Source: Rickettsiales bacterium
GTDB lineage: Bacteria > Bacteroidota > Bacteroidia > Cytophagales > Cyclobacteriaceae
Reading direction: 5' to 3'
Length of the DNA stretch: 38,618 nucleotides
Assembly (NCBI GenBank): GCA_002729235.1
Contig: PBTY01000073.1
Location: 45,265 to 83,882, forward strand
The position numbers and the translations under genes were made by a program. A model generated the notes under the pieces. That model ran no database searches. It had not been told where the DNA came from and worked only from the letters and a program-made list of their open reading frames with translations. Of the stretch, positions 8,667 through 17,663 are shown one piece after another (the stretch's first letter is position 1; each line of letters begins with the position of its first letter).

Positions 8667-9113
8667 ATGATTCTTAAATCTCTTTTTGCAATTAATCCTG
8701 CCACAGGCCTACCTCCGTTTCGAATCTATTTACTTCGACTATACTACATCCTAATGATCGTTGTATTAGGAAAAGATGTATGGACTACCATCCTGACACA
8801 CCAGGAGGCCTGGGAACCTATGAGAGCTGTTGGATATAGTTTATGGGGAACCTTTGCTGTGCTTTCCATTATTGGGTTGTTGCATCCAGTAAAAATGTTG
8901 CCAATTATTCTTTTGAATATTACCTACAAGATCATATGGTTAGCCATCGTGGCCTATCCGCTATGGTCGAGCGGTGAGTTGGAGGGATCAGGAGCGGAAG
9001 GATTAACCAAATCCAATTTCACTGGTTTTATGATCGACTTGGTTTTTATTCCATGGGTATATGTTTTTAAAAACTTTCTTTTCAGCGTTAGCCGAACAAG
9101 CCCCGAATCATGA
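8667..9113 (+). CDS. Small integral membrane protein
   Basis: A 148-aa hydrophobic protein with about four predicted membrane segments (roughly residues 20-38, 57-75, 80-98 and 122-140). The sequence contains an LLHPVKMLPIILLNITYKIIW stretch seen in uncharacterised Bacteroidota membrane proteins. No catalytic motif is recognised. It is placed between two Crp-type regulators on the same strand and may be a target of either. Confidence 0.7.
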   Translation: MILKSLFAINPATGLPPFRIYLLRLYYILMIVVLGKDVWTTILTHQEAWEPMRAVGYSLWGTFAVLSIIGLLHPVKMLPIILLNITYKIIWLAIVAYPLWSSGELEGSGAEGLTKSNFTGFMIDLVFIPWVYVFKNFLFSVSRTSPES

Positions 9114-9163
9114 AACTACAACACGCTTAGTTTTTACACTGACCAAGTGATTGACATTTAGTT

Positions 9164-9179
9164 TTTGTCAAATGACAAA
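9164..9179. promoter_or_regulatory. Crp/Fnr-type palindrome upstream of the second regulator
   Basis: TTTGTCA-AA-TGACAAA, a 7-bp perfect inverted repeat with a 2-nt centre, 33 nt before the regulator ATG at 9213. It has the same pattern (TTTGYCA-N2-TGRCAAA) as the palindrome before the reductase gene at 9790-9805. Size and symmetry fit a Crp/Fnr dimer site. A weaker half-matching copy, TTTGTCA-GA-TGAAA, overlaps the start codon at 9205-9218. Confidence 0.65.
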
Positions 9180-9212
9180 TTCCAGCCAAAAAGCAATCGC
9201 TAGTTTTGTCAG

Positions 9213-9782
9213 ATGAAAGAGTTTATCGAATTCATCCTGCAGTTCGGAAATCTGAATGAACAGCAAATTGGACTTATCTCTAAAAAGAGTCAGGTAGTTG
9301 AACTTGAAAAAGGTGACTTCTTTTGGGAAGCCGGGAAAAGCATCAAATATGTTGGATTTACTATAAAAGGCATTTTGAGGGTGTATTACTATAACAATCA
9401 AAGTGAGGAGATTACCCGATACTTTATCGATGAAAATCTTTTAATACTGTATGGACCACATATCGAATCCAACTATATACCGTCAGAATATTTACAAGCT
9501 ATTGAGAAATCTGAGCTTGTGGTTTTTTCAAAAAAAGACTGGAAAGAAATATCAGACACCATCATTGGATGGGATAGCATTATTCAAAAGATAGAAGCCA
9601 AACAGCATCGGGAAAAACTAGACCGAAGAAGCCAACTCGTTTCGCAGGATGCATCTACTCGCTATCTCGACTTTATGCAAAAATTCCCTAACCTGATCAA
9701 TCGAATCCCTCTATCATATATCGCATCTTATTTGGGAATTACTCAATCTTCATTAAGCAGAATTAGAAAAAACATCCAGTAA
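9213..9782 (+). CDS. Crp/Fnr-family transcriptional regulator
   Basis: A 189-aa one-component regulator: a cNMP-binding-like barrel (KGDFFWEAGKSIKYVGFTIKGILRVYYYN...) followed by a C-terminal helix-turn-helix ending in PLSYIASYLGITQSSLSRIRKNI. It is paralogous to the regulator at 7960-8577, which ends in an almost identical recognition helix. A 16-bp palindrome upstream and an equivalent one just past its stop, before the aldo/keto reductase, suggest autoregulation and control of the reductase. The effector is unknown. Confidence 0.87.
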   Translation: MKEFIEFILQFGNLNEQQIGLISKKSQVVELEKGDFFWEAGKSIKYVGFTIKGILRVYYYNNQSEEITRYFIDENLLILYGPHIESNYIPSEYLQAIEKSELVVFSKKDWKEISDTIIGWDSIIQKIEAKQHREKLDRRSQLVSQDASTRYLDFMQKFPNLINRIPLSYIASYLGITQSSLSRIRKNIQ

Positions 9783-9789
9783 GCCGCTT

Positions 9790-9805
9790 TTTGCCATATG
9801 GCAAA
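9790..9805. promoter_or_regulatory. Crp/Fnr-type palindrome upstream of the aldo/keto reductase
   Basis: TTTGCCATATGGCAAA is a perfect 16-bp palindrome located 8 nt after the regulator stop and 57 nt before the reductase ATG. It matches the pattern of the site at 9164-9179 in 12 of 16 positions, including both TTTG/CAAA ends. It is likely the operator of the regulator encoded immediately upstream. Confidence 0.65.
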
Positions 9806-9855
9806 GGATTCCATATTTCCATGATTGAGCTTTGTTTCATAATCATTTAAAATAG

Positions 9856-10830
<975 letters not shown>

Positions 10831-10842
10831 CGGATTTAATGA

Positions 10843-10866
10843 CAAAGCGGTTTTTGAACCGCTTTG
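10843..10866 (+). terminator. Terminator hairpin after the aldo/keto reductase
   Basis: CAAAGCGGTT-TTTG-AACCGCTTTG is a perfect 10-bp stem with a 4-nt loop starting 13 nt after the stop codon. The following T tract is poor, so it may act as a 3'-end stabiliser as well as a terminator. Confidence 0.7.
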
Positions 10867-10895
10867 CTTCAAAAATGGCAGCACAATTTCCAGCT

Positions 10896-11015
10896 CATTC
10901 GGATTTGCAATCCGAATGGAAGAGGCTATGGATTTGTATTCCAGCTACTGTAGCAAATAAATACGGATTACAAATCCTCCTACTCTATGCCCAGGGATTA
11001 CAAATCCCGAAGAGC
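10896..11015 (+). mobile_element. Transposase-free derivative of RAYT-A (REPIN/MITE-like)
   Basis: Four palindromes in the same order and orientation as the ends of the RAYT-A element: CATTCGGATT-TGC-AATCCGAATG (10896-10918, perfect 10-bp arms), GGATTTGTATTCC (10930-10942), GGATTACAAATCC (10965-10977) and GGGATTACAAATCCC (10994-11008) followed by gaagagc. The coding part is missing. It is best read as an internally deleted, non-autonomous copy mobilised in trans. Small open frames across it have no coding character. Confidence 0.75.
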
Positions 11016-11036
11016 ACAGGAATTAATTAAAAATGG

Positions 11037-11459
11037 TCACTGACACTTACAGAACAACTCCTGCATCATGGACTTTTTACTCATGCGTTCCAGTGAGGCA
11101 GTTTTGGATAGTTCATCAGCAATGTCCAGCAATTCCATGGCTTTTCGCACACGCAATACCGCCTCTGTATCACAGTCAGCCAGCTGATCTCGCGCAGACT
11201 CTAACAGGTAAGCAGACAAATCCTCCAGATGATCAGCAGTCAGACGTAAGCTTTGTAAGTAATCAACCAAGTCACGGCCTTCAAGTTGCAACAACTTAGG
11301 TACGTCCAGATCCAGATAGGATTGTAGCTGTTGCTCAGCTTCTTCAATACCCTCCTGCACTTTGCCCTGGGATTTCAACCCTAAAAATGTGGCAAGAATT
11401 TTACCGAGCACACGCCCCAATCGCTCTATCTCGTCCTGAATAAGATCTCTTCTTTCCAT
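11037..11459 (-). CDS. DUF6483-like helical protein
   Basis: A 140-aa, almost wholly alpha-helical soluble protein opening with MERRDLIQDEIERLGRVLGKILATFLGLKSQG. This resembles the family I know as DUF6483, common in Bacteroidota and of unknown function; the family number is from memory. There is no signal peptide or membrane segment. It sits alone between two RAYT-A-derived repeats (10896-11015 and 11518-11577), which may have moved in around it. Confidence 0.7.
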   Translation of the reverse strand: MERRDLIQDEIERLGRVLGKILATFLGLKSQGKVQEGIEEAEQQLQSYLDLDVPKLLQLEGRDLVDYLQSLRLTADHLEDLSAYLLESARDQLADCDTEAVLRVRKAMELLDIADELSKTASLERMSKKSMMQELFCKCQ

Positions 11460-11517
11460 TGATGGCTAATTTAATTTGTGTCAACAAGTTGTAACAATAT
11501 ATCAGGTTCAACATAGT

Positions 11518-11577
11518 CCATTCAGATTGAAAATCCTTCTATCACTTTGCACCGGGATTGCTAAATCCCGAAGAGTG
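11518..11577. repeat. Right-end fragment of a RAYT-A REP element
   Basis: About 60 bp similar to the right end of the RAYT-A element: a degenerate palindrome near 11521-11536, then GGGATT...AATCCC (11554-11569) and the trailing gaagagtgg. The left palindromes are absent, so this is a solo end. Confidence 0.65.
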
Positions 11578-11637
11578 GTGAGAAGCAAACATGAAACTAC
11601 AGTTTGTTTTTGTGAATTCCAGACCAAACGGACATTG

Positions 11638-12486
11638 CTAATCTAACCCAAATGGTATTCGCACTCTTCTATCGATGCTTTTATTCATGTAATTTTTATA
11701 CTTGGCCAGGCCTATGACTCTTTTCGCTTCTTCATCACAGCCATAACCAATACCTTCCACCACAAAGATGTTTTCCGTATTACCCTCCGGAGTAATGGTA
11801 AATTCTACCAGTACTTTTCCTGAGATATGATTTTCGGAGGCTTCTGCCGGATATTCTACTTTCGCCACCAATTCCTCAAAAGTACCAATGAGATCTACTC
11901 TAATCCTGGGTTCATGAGCTTTGAGGAGCGAGTCTGATGGTACATAGTCCAGTAGATTGGTCTTATTTTTTTGATGCTTTCTATTGAAATAGTCAAGCAG
12001 CTTTTGGATGCTATGTACGCCTAAAGCCTTTCTTTCAGCATCAGTTACCGCCAGTGTATCAATGGGCCGTAAATACTCCAATGTGCCCAAAAGGGTTCTC
12101 TGAGTACCATAAACCTGGGGTTTACCGATACTAAGTAAGTATCTATCCATGGACTGAGCGATCATCACGTTTGCTTCCTGGTTTTCAGGGTCTATTTCTA
12201 CCGCTTTTTGAGCCAATTCATTGGCGGTTTGGAAATCCTCTGAACTATTGCCGTGCTGGTAGATAAGGGCAGCGTTATAATAGTCCTGAGAAGTGTAAAG
12301 TTTGTCAGATTCGACGATTTCTCTCACTTCAGTGAGCCGATCTACATCGTTTTTCGAAATCATAGGATTGTCTTGTTTCCTGTCCAATTGATCGGCAGCT
12401 GCAAGCTCTGTTAGTCGGGCATTTTCTTTAGGCGTACAGCCTATTAAAACAAGTAATAAAAGTAGTCCACTTACTATTTTTTCCAT
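11638..12486 (-). CDS. Lipoprotein with TPR-like middle and TonB-C-type domain
   Basis: The open frame reaches 12666, but I place the start at 12486 because MEKIVSGLLLLLVLIGCTPKENA is a clear lipoprotein signal peptide with a lipobox (LIGC). The longer version would run through an implausible leader and into the neighbouring AraC gene. The 282-aa product has an alpha-helical repeat region (QTANELAQKAVEIDPENQEANVMIAQ) and a C-terminal TonB-C-like segment, YPAEASENHISGKVLVEFTITPEGNTENIFVVEGIGYGCDEEAKRVI. TonB-C domains occur in many non-TonB envelope proteins of this phylum. Role unknown. Confidence 0.8.
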   Translation of the reverse strand: MEKIVSGLLLLLVLIGCTPKENARLTELAAADQLDRKQDNPMISKNDVDRLTEVREIVESDKLYTSQDYYNAALIYQHGNSSEDFQTANELAQKAVEIDPENQEANVMIAQSMDRYLLSIGKPQVYGTQRTLLGTLEYLRPIDTLAVTDAERKALGVHSIQKLLDYFNRKHQKNKTNLLDYVPSDSLLKAHEPRIRVDLIGTFEELVAKVEYPAEASENHISGKVLVEFTITPEGNTENIFVVEGIGYGCDEEAKRVIGLAKYKNYMNKSIDRRVRIPFGLD

Positions 12487-12550
12487 TGACACAGTATAAT
12501 TGCTTTTAGGCAAAGTGAAATGAAAGCGGCAATGCAAAATTGTACAAATG

Positions 12551-13372
12551 TCAACCAGGCAGAAACCTCCAGATATTTTTACGTGTGAGATCCACCTGAT
12601 GTAGAAAATGGCCCGGCTTAGCACTAGTAAGTGACTTGAAATCTCTGATAAAATGAGATTGATCATAAAATCCGTTCATGTATCCCAACTGTGTGAGATT
12701 TCCTGTCTGTTTTGCTGAGTCTATAACCTGTCTGAAACGATGTATTTTTCTGTAGTCCGAGGGAGATTTTCCGGTCACGTTATAGATCAGCGTATTGATA
12801 TGCTGTCGTGAATAATTGTATTTCTCGCAAATGGTTCGAATGGATATTCCACTCTCCAAATCAGTCAATATTTTCCTTTCCAAATCAAGATCCTGATATT
12901 CGAGCTTTGAAAGCCAGTAGTTTTCCACTAGGGTGACTTTCTCCTGATCATTTTCTTCATCAAATATCTTTTGCATCTCTGTATCAAAATCAGGAAAAAG
13001 ACAAAGCTCCTTGATAAATCCTCCATTAAAATAGGCTTGAAAATTTTGGATGAAGTGATTGATCGCTAATGGCTTAAAGTAAATCGTCAGTTGATCTACT
13101 GGATGAGAAAATTCAATCTCGATTGGCGACGTATAATGGTAAGTAATATTGGTATTAATGCCTTCTTCACTATTGTACTTAATGGCAATCTTTTCTTTAG
13201 ATATTCTCTTTTTACAGTTTCTACTTACTGTCAGTATACAGTAATTATTGGGAAAGGTGAAGTATTTGATAGCATCACCAGATAAGTCTTTTTTGATGAG
13301 ATAAAAACCCTCGATTAGTGCAGACAACTCCTTACTACGTGGCTGATGAAAAGGGATATTAAGTGAATTCAA
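12551..13372 (-). CDS. AraC-family transcriptional regulator
   Basis: A 273-aa regulator with an uncharacterised N-terminal sensing region (residues 1-165) and a C-terminal AraC-type double helix-turn-helix: SIRTICEKYNYSRQHINTLIYNVTGKSPSDYRKIHRFRQV, then LTQLGYMNGFYDQSHFIRDFKSLTSAKPGHF. The Q/DQSHFIRDFK block is the family hallmark. It lies 64 nt upstream of, and on the same strand as, the TonB-C lipoprotein gene, so the two may be co-expressed. No target site could be identified. Confidence 0.9.
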   Translation of the reverse strand: MNSLNIPFHQPRSKELSALIEGFYLIKKDLSGDAIKYFTFPNNYCILTVSRNCKKRISKEKIAIKYNSEEGINTNITYHYTSPIEIEFSHPVDQLTIYFKPLAINHFIQNFQAYFNGGFIKELCLFPDFDTEMQKIFDEENDQEKVTLVENYWLSKLEYQDLDLERKILTDLESGISIRTICEKYNYSRQHINTLIYNVTGKSPSDYRKIHRFRQVIDSAKQTGNLTQLGYMNGFYDQSHFIRDFKSLTSAKPGHFLHQVDLTRKNIWRFLPG

Positions 13373-13602
13373 TTCTTAGTCTTGAAAAAGATAAATCGTT
13401 CTCTAAAGTAGATTATTTCTTCATTGTTTCAAATTCTATGTCTGTTTCTGAATCCCTGTGTTGCTTAAGTTATTTCGAATTCATCCTCAGTATTATAGCT
13501 GAATAACAGATGAAAACTTGTAAACCAACCCTACCTAGCTCGTGAAAAATCCAAAAGTACCATACCGATCCTTTGCGAATCATATCTGTTTTAGAAGATA
13601 AC

Positions 13603-14391
13603 TTACCATACGATTTGACTCAACTGCTCTTTTGGCATTTGAATAAATAATGGATTCTTGCTGAAATCAAGCCATTGCATCACCTCAAGAAGATCTGCCT
13701 TTTGCATGGAGGTACATCCCAAAGTAGGTAAGCCTGGAGCTCGTTCTACATGTAGAAATATAGCACTTCCCATCCCTTTTACAATCGGATCTTCATTGTG
13801 CTTTACCACTATTCCTAATTCATACAGATGATCATTTCGCTTCATCCGCTCAAATGAACCCCACTTTGATTTTGGATCATTGGCTTCATCCATTGAGATC
13901 GTTTGCCAGGTATTATAGTCCTTAGAATTAATATCATCCACAAAATAATCTCTATCTGTAAGCTGTTGATATGGCCAACTGACTCCTGCTGGTTGCTCAT
14001 TGTACCCAAAAGCCAAACCCAACTCAAATACACCTACAGGTGCACACCCATCTCCTTCTTGTTTCTCATTGGCTTCCTGATTTGCATGAAGCCCTCTACC
14101 CCACTTCAGCCCATTCTTTCCGAAGTTAACAGTGGTGGCTGTACTGACCGTATCCCATTGATTCTTCTTTTTCTCTAAGAGTAAAAGCGAACCAGTGGTA
14201 CTGGACCAGTCATCAGCAGACACTAAGATGATTTGCTCACATGAATCCGGTAGATCAAACCCCGATTGGAAGGTGAATGCCGTAAATACTAGCAGAAGGC
14301 ACAGCAACCCTCCAGTAAGTTGGTATTTTCTATCTTTCAAAATCATTGGTGGGCTCAATTTACTCAGTACTTGTCGGAATTCTTTCACCAT
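13603..14391 (-). CDS. L,D-transpeptidase (YkuD)-like envelope protein
   Basis: A 262-aa protein with a hydrophobic segment at 25-41 acting as a signal or anchor. The catalytic region contains His214 in IFLHVERAPG and Cys226 in LPTLGCTSM, the H...GC arrangement of the YkuD L,D-transpeptidase fold, which crosslinks peptidoglycan or attaches lipoproteins to it. The residue before Gly-Cys is Leu rather than the usual Ser/Gly context, as in the divergent branch of the family common in Bacteroidota. The start could also be the internal ATG at 14346 (MILKDRKYQ), which puts the hydrophobic segment nearer the N-terminus. Confidence 0.75.
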   Translation of the reverse strand: MVKEFRQVLSKLSPPMILKDRKYQLTGGLLCLLLVFTAFTFQSGFDLPDSCEQIILVSADDWSSTTGSLLLLEKKKNQWDTVSTATTVNFGKNGLKWGRGLHANQEANEKQEGDGCAPVGVFELGLAFGYNEQPAGVSWPYQQLTDRDYFVDDINSKDYNTWQTISMDEANDPKSKWGSFERMKRNDHLYELGIVVKHNEDPIVKGMGSAIFLHVERAPGLPTLGCTSMQKADLLEVMQWLDFSKNPLFIQMPKEQLSQIVW

Positions 14392-14461
14392 TTGCCGGAA
14401 ACGTCACATGAAATAAAACTACCATCAGCAAGATTTGCAGCTCAATCAATCAGCTCAAATC

Positions 14462-15127
14462 ATGCATCGTTTTTATTCATTCATTTTTCTCTCATTGTTC
14501 AGTCTTGCTTTCTTCAGTTGCAAAGAGGATGAACCTACTACTGACTCACAGGAAGAAGCCAACGAAGACCGAACCTTTGAAGAAGCAATGGTCTATTACA
14601 ATGAGTTACGAGATGTACTCATAGGACTTACCAGCACAGAGGGACTTACCAGAGAAGCTAACTTCCCTACCAGCGGAACGACCACCTACTCTGGAGTATA
14701 CATGGGTAAACGAACGAATACCAACACCAATACTTCTGAATACGAACTGCTGTTTGTAGCAGATATGACCTTGACTCTGGACTTTTCTACAGGAAGTTAT
14801 ACCGGAACCATCTCCAACTTCACTACAGACCTTTCGGGATATGATCACCCGCACGGAACTGCAGAAATCAGTGGCGCCGTTCGTGGGACAGATGAACTTG
14901 GCAATGATGAATTCGGCTTGAGTTTGCGAATCCAGGAAACGCCGCTAACTGAGAGTGATCTTTCGGCTAATTTCGATGGCGTAACTTCCGATAAAGGACG
15001 CTTTTATGGTAAGGCCGCTCAGTTCATTGCTATCGGAGTACAAAGCACATTCGTTTGGACTGCAGGACCTGAAACGGACAATACGACAGGCACCAGTGGG
15101 TTTGTTTATATCATGGCAGAAGAGTAA
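14462..15127 (+). CDS. Lipoprotein of unknown function
   Basis: The ATG at 14462 gives MHRFYSFIFLSLFSLAFFSCKEDEP, a textbook signal peptide with lipobox (FFSC); the frame opens 27 nt earlier but the extra residues spoil the signal. The mature part (about 200 aa) has an acidic linker, one helix, then a beta-rich region with repeated Thr/Ser/Gly strands (TTTYSGVYMGKRTN..., FSTGSYTGTISNF...), consistent with a small beta-barrel or sandwich on the periplasmic face. The family was not recognised. It is divergent from the L,D-transpeptidase-like gene, with about 70 nt between them. Confidence 0.75.
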   Translation: MHRFYSFIFLSLFSLAFFSCKEDEPTTDSQEEANEDRTFEEAMVYYNELRDVLIGLTSTEGLTREANFPTSGTTTYSGVYMGKRTNTNTNTSEYELLFVADMTLTLDFSTGSYTGTISNFTTDLSGYDHPHGTAEISGAVRGTDELGNDEFGLSLRIQETPLTESDLSANFDGVTSDKGRFYGKAAQFIAIGVQSTFVWTAGPETDNTTGTSGFVYIMAEE

Positions 15128-15278
15128 TCGCGGATTACAAAAAGATTACCTTAAAATAAGTGATTAGGTCTGCACTTTATGGGTGAGGCATAAGCAATGC
15201 ATGCTTGAGGGACTGACTAGCTTGCTCAGTCGAATATGGGATCTCATTAGCCACACAAAATTTGGTTGAATCCAAAAT

Positions 15279-16289
15279 TCACCAATCACTTGTACCGGTA
15301 CCTTTAAATATGAGTGAAAAAGTAAGCTGATTTCTAATTAACCTGTCAACCGAACTTGAGTAAGCAATTGGTTTGAAATCAGCCCAATTGGTTAATTGTC
15401 TAGAATATCTCAATTCCGGCACAATTGTAAAAAGAGGTAAGTCAAAATTATAGGAAACTCCAACGTCTGCACTCAGGTCAAAGCTCTTAGTAGAAAATAT
15501 AATGGGATCAGCAGATGCTCCATCGCTTATTGAATGATTGAAACTTGGTCCTATAATAAAGTTGAAATTTTTATAGATGGAGAGTATTCCAGAAACTGGT
15601 AATTTGAGAATGGTATAGCCTTTAGTAATACTTTCTCTATTGACAGCTGTTTGAACATCAATTTGAAATAGGTGAAAGGAGGTAGTTGGTAAAACCCTTA
15701 AGGTCAACCAATCTTTAAACTTATAGTCTATCAGAAAACCAATCGCCCAACCAAAACCTTGTGCACTCATTATAGTATCTTTTCCTGACTCAATACTCAT
15801 ATTCGAAACTGAGCCAGATATATGAAAACCAAAGTCATGATTTTGAGGGTAGAATTTCTTTTTAAGAACATTTCCCTGATCGTCGAGCTTTAAATACTCT
15901 CCATATCTTTTTCCTTTCCGAAACTCTACGTGTTCCTTCAACCGATTATTGGTGTGATAAACTTCCCAAACACCAGTCTTAGGAACTAATTTATCTCTAC
16001 TAGCAAGAAATTTGGTGCCTTTTATTAAAACCTCTCCGTTAGGGAATAGGACTTTAAGACTGTCTTTGTCTCCATCCATTTTATAAATAACAAATGGTCT
16101 TCCTGTAAAATAAAAAGCATTAACCAGCCTGACAGGATGCTTATATACATGCTCCCAATCTCGCACGTCGGTTTCGTTGTTAGCATATCCTTGCTCATAA
16201 ATGTATTGCGACTTTGCTTCATTTAAGCAGAAGCAAATAATGAGTGCAACAAAAACATTTTTAAACGTACTAATTAACGGCGACATCAT
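15279..16289 (-). CDS. Secreted protein with MORN-like repeat and outer-membrane barrel
   Basis: A 336-aa protein with a signal peptide ending near residue 27 (ICFCLNEAKSQ). An N-terminal region contains short MORN/YwqK-like strands (KTGVWEVYHTNNRLKEHVEFRKGKRYGEYLKLDDQGNVLKKKFY). From about residue 150 the sequence alternates like an outer-membrane beta-barrel with a terminal aromatic/hydrophobic strand. Similar fusions are frequent in Bacteroidota but uncharacterised. The second codon is also ATG, so the start may be 3 nt later. Confidence 0.7.
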   Translation of the reverse strand: MMSPLISTFKNVFVALIICFCLNEAKSQYIYEQGYANNETDVRDWEHVYKHPVRLVNAFYFTGRPFVIYKMDGDKDSLKVLFPNGEVLIKGTKFLASRDKLVPKTGVWEVYHTNNRLKEHVEFRKGKRYGEYLKLDDQGNVLKKKFYPQNHDFGFHISGSVSNMSIESGKDTIMSAQGFGWAIGFLIDYKFKDWLTLRVLPTTSFHLFQIDVQTAVNRESITKGYTILKLPVSGILSIYKNFNFIIGPSFNHSISDGASADPIIFSTKSFDLSADVGVSYNFDLPLFTIVPELRYSRQLTNWADFKPIAYSSSVDRLIRNQLTFSLIFKGTGTSDW

Positions 16290-16395
16290 TTATTAAAGTA
16301 AGCCTCACAAAGGTATTCGGACTTTTCAATTAGAACGGGATTAATTCTACATTATGGCAACAACCCACGAATAAGTATCATTTATTCATGAAAAC

Positions 16396-17109
16396 TCACT
16401 TTTCAAACAACCAGGTAACCAGTTCTTTCTCTTTCGCCACATTTTCCCAGCTATTGTGTTTTACTCCCGGATAGGTAGTGAATTTCACTTTATCTCCACC
16501 TAACCTCACAATACTCTCTACTACCTGTCTGGCGTAGCGAATGCTCACTACATCATCCTCTTCTCCATGAAACACCCAAAGAGGTGTATTGAGCATATTG
16601 GAAACTTCCCCTTCTTTTCCACCTCCACATACGACATAAGCTGCAGCGAACTTGCCTGGTTCTTTTTGCAGTACCGAGAACACCCCAAATCCCCCCATGG
16701 AGATTCCATAGATATACAATCGATTCTTATCTATTGGATAAACCTCCAACAAGGAATCAATTAGCTGAAGAGTATTCTTCGTATCAATAGTATGTCCATT
16801 ATTCCAGGTATTCCCCCAGCCCTGATCGGGGTTTAAGCATTTTGGTGTTAGCACAAAACAAGGATTCTCAGACTGCACCGACTTTTGATACCATCGTATA
16901 TCACGAGATATCGTGTCATTTGCTCCGTGCAGATAAGCGATTAAAGGGTATGGTTCTTGACTTGAGTAATTTTCTGGAACAAACAACCCATATCGAGTGG
17001 ATTGGTAAACATTTTCCAGGTATCCTGGATATTTGGAACTGAGCTGTGCACTTAGATCACAAGTCACAATAACCAACATGGCAAAAACCCAAAACGATTT
17101 AGTTTTCAT
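16396..17109 (-). CDS. Secreted alpha/beta hydrolase (esterase/phospholipase type)
   Basis: A 237-aa exported serine hydrolase with a signal peptide (MKTKSFWVFAMLVIVTCDLSAQ). The nucleophile elbow is GISMGG with Ser137; Asp185 or 186 in FHGEEDDVVS and His218 in PGVKHNSW complete the triad. The oxyanion-hole HG follows AYL at 61-62. The layout is that of the carboxylesterase/PHB-depolymerase-like group. It ends 106 nt before the start of the barrel protein gene on the same strand and begins 3 nt after the ExbB-like gene stop, so it is probably co-transcribed with it. Confidence 0.87.
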   Translation of the reverse strand: MKTKSFWVFAMLVIVTCDLSAQLSSKYPGYLENVYQSTRYGLFVPENYSSQEPYPLIAYLHGANDTISRDIRWYQKSVQSENPCFVLTPKCLNPDQGWGNTWNNGHTIDTKNTLQLIDSLLEVYPIDKNRLYIYGISMGGFGVFSVLQKEPGKFAAAYVVCGGGKEGEVSNMLNTPLWVFHGEEDDVVSIRYARQVVESIVRLGGDKVKFTTYPGVKHNSWENVAKEKELVTWLFEK

Positions 17110-17112
17110 GAG

Positions 17113-17445
17113 TCACTGATTCAAATGCTTGAAAAGAAATGATACTCCTAAAATGACTAACCCTAAAATAGGATAAGTGATGGCTCCGGAAATAGCACCG
17201 GCTACTAAAGCAGGACTTATATCACCAGCTTCCTCTATCATAGACATGGCTTGTCTATACTTATTCAAAAAGGCAATAATGCCTAACACCATACCAAAAG
17301 CTCCAAGCCAAACCAGTGTATTCCTGACAGAACGTTGCTGAAAATGAACGTAATAATATTGCCTGACCCCTACATAAATTATGTAGAGTAGTAAACCGTA
17401 CATGGCGGTGGCAAAACCTAACTCATAGATCGGTGGTAGTGGCAT
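17113..17445 (-). CDS. Minimal ExbB/TolQ/MotA-like membrane protein
   Basis: A 110-aa protein with three membrane helices (about 10-28, 44-61 and 85-104). Residues 49-98 follow the conserved core of ExbB/TolQ proton channels: GAFGMVLGIIAF, then EEAGDISPALVAGAISGAITYPILGLVI. The large cytoplasmic domain of true ExbB is missing and no exbD is adjacent. It may be a stand-alone ExbB-like relic or a component with a remote partner. It directly precedes the esterase gene (3-nt gap). Confidence 0.7.
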   Translation of the reverse strand: MPLPPIYELGFATAMYGLLLYIIYVGVRQYYYVHFQQRSVRNTLVWLGAFGMVLGIIAFLNKYRQAMSMIEEAGDISPALVAGAISGAITYPILGLVILGVSFLFKHLNQ

Positions 17446-17585
17446 CCGTTTTGATTAAAATCACTACTAATGTAATGAGGAATCAAATATCTTCCCCAAA
17501 ACTAGATTTTATTGGGTCTTAAGTTTGAATGCAAATTGATTTAGGATGTATCGTTCATCAATGAACAGCACATGAGCGATAGTGG

Positions 17586-17608
17586 GCAGGTTTGAAGTCA
17601 AAACCTGC
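17586..17608. repeat. Palindrome between divergent genes
   Basis: GCAGGTTT and AAACCTGC are perfect 8-bp arms around a 7-nt loop, followed by TACTACAG. It resembles a REP unit of a third type but occurs only once in the window. The rest of the 218-bp gap shows nothing else recognisable except the start region of the permease gene. Confidence 0.45.
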
Positions 17609-17663
17609 TACTACAGCTAATTTTCGGTAATGGCACCAAATTTGAAATATTGGCTTTTACAAC

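Noticed and set aside
10839-11299. Two plus-strand open frames after the aldo/keto reductase
   Set aside because: They run through the terminator hairpin, the REP derivative and antisense to the DUF6483-like gene; composition is not protein-like.
12487-12666. 60-residue N-terminal extension of the TonB-C lipoprotein
   Set aside because: It would overlap the AraC gene and bury a perfect lipoprotein signal peptide inside the protein.
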